From NCBI GenBank assembly GCA_037444625.1, contig JBBIMA010000002.1, positions 47,058 to 111,057 of the forward strand: DNA of 64,000 nucleotides, given 5' to 3'. This stretch comes from DTHT01 sp037444625 (GTDB lineage Bacteria; Acidobacteriota; Terriglobia; Bryobacterales; Bryobacteraceae). The position numbers were made by a program, and so were the translations under genes. Shown here piece after piece: positions 63,100-64,000 of the stretch (the stretch's first letter is position 1; each line of letters opens with the position of its first letter). The notes under the pieces were generated by a model, which did no database searches, had not been told where the DNA came from, and was given only the letters and a program-made list of their open reading frames with translations.

Positions 63100-63999
63100 T
63101 CAGCACGGCGCCTCCTCCGCCAGGCGGCGCACGATGGCGCCGGTCACCCGCATCTCCTCCTCGGTGGCCGGCATTTGCGGGCGGCGCGGCGGGCCGATCG
63201 GGATGCCCGAGACCAGCTCGATCGCGCCGCGCAGGATGGGAATGGGATTGATGCGCCCGTTCTGGTTGAGGGAAGCGAAGAAGGGCGCCAGCCGGAAGTA
63301 GATCCGCGAGGCCCGTACGTTATCGCCCGCGTAGTAGGCGGCGATCATCGCCTTCATCCAGTTCCCCACCGCCTGGCTGCCGCCGCTCACCACGCCCACC
63401 CCGCGCTGGGGCAGCACTTGCAGCACCATGGTGTCGTCGCCGCAATAAATGGAGAATTCGGGCGGCGTGCGCAGGGCGAAGGCCGTGGCCTGCGTGGGCT
63501 GGATGCCCGCCTCCTCCTTGATGCCGCGGATGTTGGGGATCCGCGCCAGTTGCTCGAGCGTCTCCGGCTCCAGGTTCACGCCGGTGAACAGCGGGATGTT
63601 GTAGATCAACACGGGCAGGCTCACGGCCGAGGCCACCGCCTCCAGATGCCGCCGGATGCCCTCCTGGGTGGGCCGGGAGTAGTAAGGGAGCACGCACATC
63701 GCCACGTCGAAGCCCATCTGCTCGGCCAGGCGGGCGAAGCGCACCGCGGCCCGGGTCGAAGCGGCGCCCACGCCGGCCACCAGGGGAACCCGCCGCCCGG
63801 TCGCCGCCAGCGCGGTCTTCCAGATTTCGATCCGTTCCTCCTCCTCCAGGGAGTAGAATTCGCCGGTGGTTCCCGTCACGATGAGCGAATCGCAATAACC
63901 CCGGACGATCACGAAGTCAATCAAGCGGGCCAGCGCCTCGTGGTTGACCGTCTGGTCCTCGTGAAACGGCGTGACCAAGGGAACCGAAACGCGGCCCAT
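63100..63999 (-). CDS. DapA-family aldolase/lyase, not a dihydrodipicolinate synthase
   Basis: This 299-residue class I aldolase has the Schiff-base lysine Lys161 (GIKEE), Tyr133 (YNIP) and Thr44/Thr45 (TGTTGE), all at the canonical DapA positions, so the ATG at 63999 is very likely the real start even though it touches the window edge. The canonical dihydrodipicolinate-synthase Arg138 is Phe138 here. Sugar-acid members such as N-acetylneuraminate lyase and 2-keto-3-deoxygluconate aldolase lack that Arg. It lies upstream of the TonB receptor, 110 bases away on the same strand, so a sugar-acid breakdown role fits the locus. Confidence 0.85.
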   Translation of the reverse strand: MGRVSVPLVTPFHEDQTVNHEALARLIDFVIVRGYCDSLIVTGTTGEFYSLEEEERIEIWKTALAATGRRVPLVAGVGAASTRAAVRFARLAEQMGFDVAMCVLPYYSRPTQEGIRRHLEAVASAVSLPVLIYNIPLFTGVNLEPETLEQLARIPNIRGIKEEAGIQPTQATAFALRTPPEFSIYCGDDTMVLQVLPQRGVGVVSGGSQAVGNWMKAMIAAYYAGDNVRASRIYFRLAPFFASLNQNGRINPIPILRGAIELVSGIPIGPPRRPQMPATEEEMRVTGAIVRRLAEEAPC

Positions 64000-64000
64000 G

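Noticed and set aside
57494..63301. A 1935-codon open frame on the plus strand
   Set aside because: It is antisense to the TonB receptor, NHL and hydrolase-like genes; its translation is low-complexity Gly/Arg/His-rich and has no domain. Such long antisense frames are expected at this GC content.

Overview
The window is a dense, high-GC (about two thirds G+C by eye) bacterial chromosome segment with 54 protein genes called, almost no intergenic space (no gap over 300 bases), no tRNA or rRNA, no CRISPR array and no insertion sequence that I can recognise. The best guess is an acidobacterium of the Bryobacterales/Solibacter type. The signs are a large TonB receptor with an N-terminal carboxypeptidase-regulatory domain, a YVTN beta-propeller protein ending in an IPT-like domain of the kind common in Solibacter, a PEP-CTERM protein, a Flp/Tad locus, and several secreted proteins that look like unassigned glycoside hydrolases. 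This placement is inference from gene content, not from a phylogenetic marker.

Layout. 1-1513 (minus): GDP-mannose dehydratase, then fliW running off the edge and a possible csrA start. 1580-6973 (plus): lutABC lactate-utilisation genes, a small outer-membrane barrel, then a PduS-like flavin/Fe-S protein and a PduT-like tandem microcompartment shell protein with its Fe-S cysteine. 6983-11713 (plus): an active and a degenerate M16 peptidase and an MscS channel. 11727-15323 (minus): a class III aminotransferase with a CBS-pair protein, then heme A synthase and heme O synthase. 15454-21374: a small hypothetical, a porin, and the nitrogen unit amtB-glnK-glnD. 21432-31240: an alanine/serine-glyoxylate-type aminotransferase, the helicase HrpB, two large secreted proteins of unknown activity, a PEP-CTERM protein, a methyltransferase and a small basic protein. 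31414-34912 (plus): gyrA and larE.

34919-47209 (minus) is a long Flp/Tad pilus operon read from a DUF192 protein through a TPR lipoprotein, the Flp pilin, a polytopic membrane protein, CpaB, the secretin CpaC, three TadE/F/G-type minor proteins, TadZ/CpaE, CpaF, TadB and TadC. No prepilin peptidase is visible. 47381-56124 holds the YVTN protein, a DUF2007-like protein, an exported isoaspartyl methyltransferase, an amino-acid permease, folD-coaE-HtrA-type protease and efp. 56121-63999 (minus) is a likely carbohydrate uptake and degradation locus: a DapA-family aldolase, the TonB receptor, an NHL propeller and two tandem paralogous TIM-barrel hydrolase-like proteins.

How the pieces may work together. 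LutABC oxidises lactate, and the PduS/PduT pair next to it is an electron conduit normally found in microcompartment shells, yet no other shell gene is present here. LarE (nickel-pincer cofactor maturation for lactate racemase) lies about 30 kb away. The amtB-glnK-glnD unit joins ammonium transport to its PII regulator and the PII-modifying enzyme. Many transcription units carry a TANNNT hexamer only 6-12 bases before the start codon, which suggests leaderless or very short-leader mRNAs are common in this genome.
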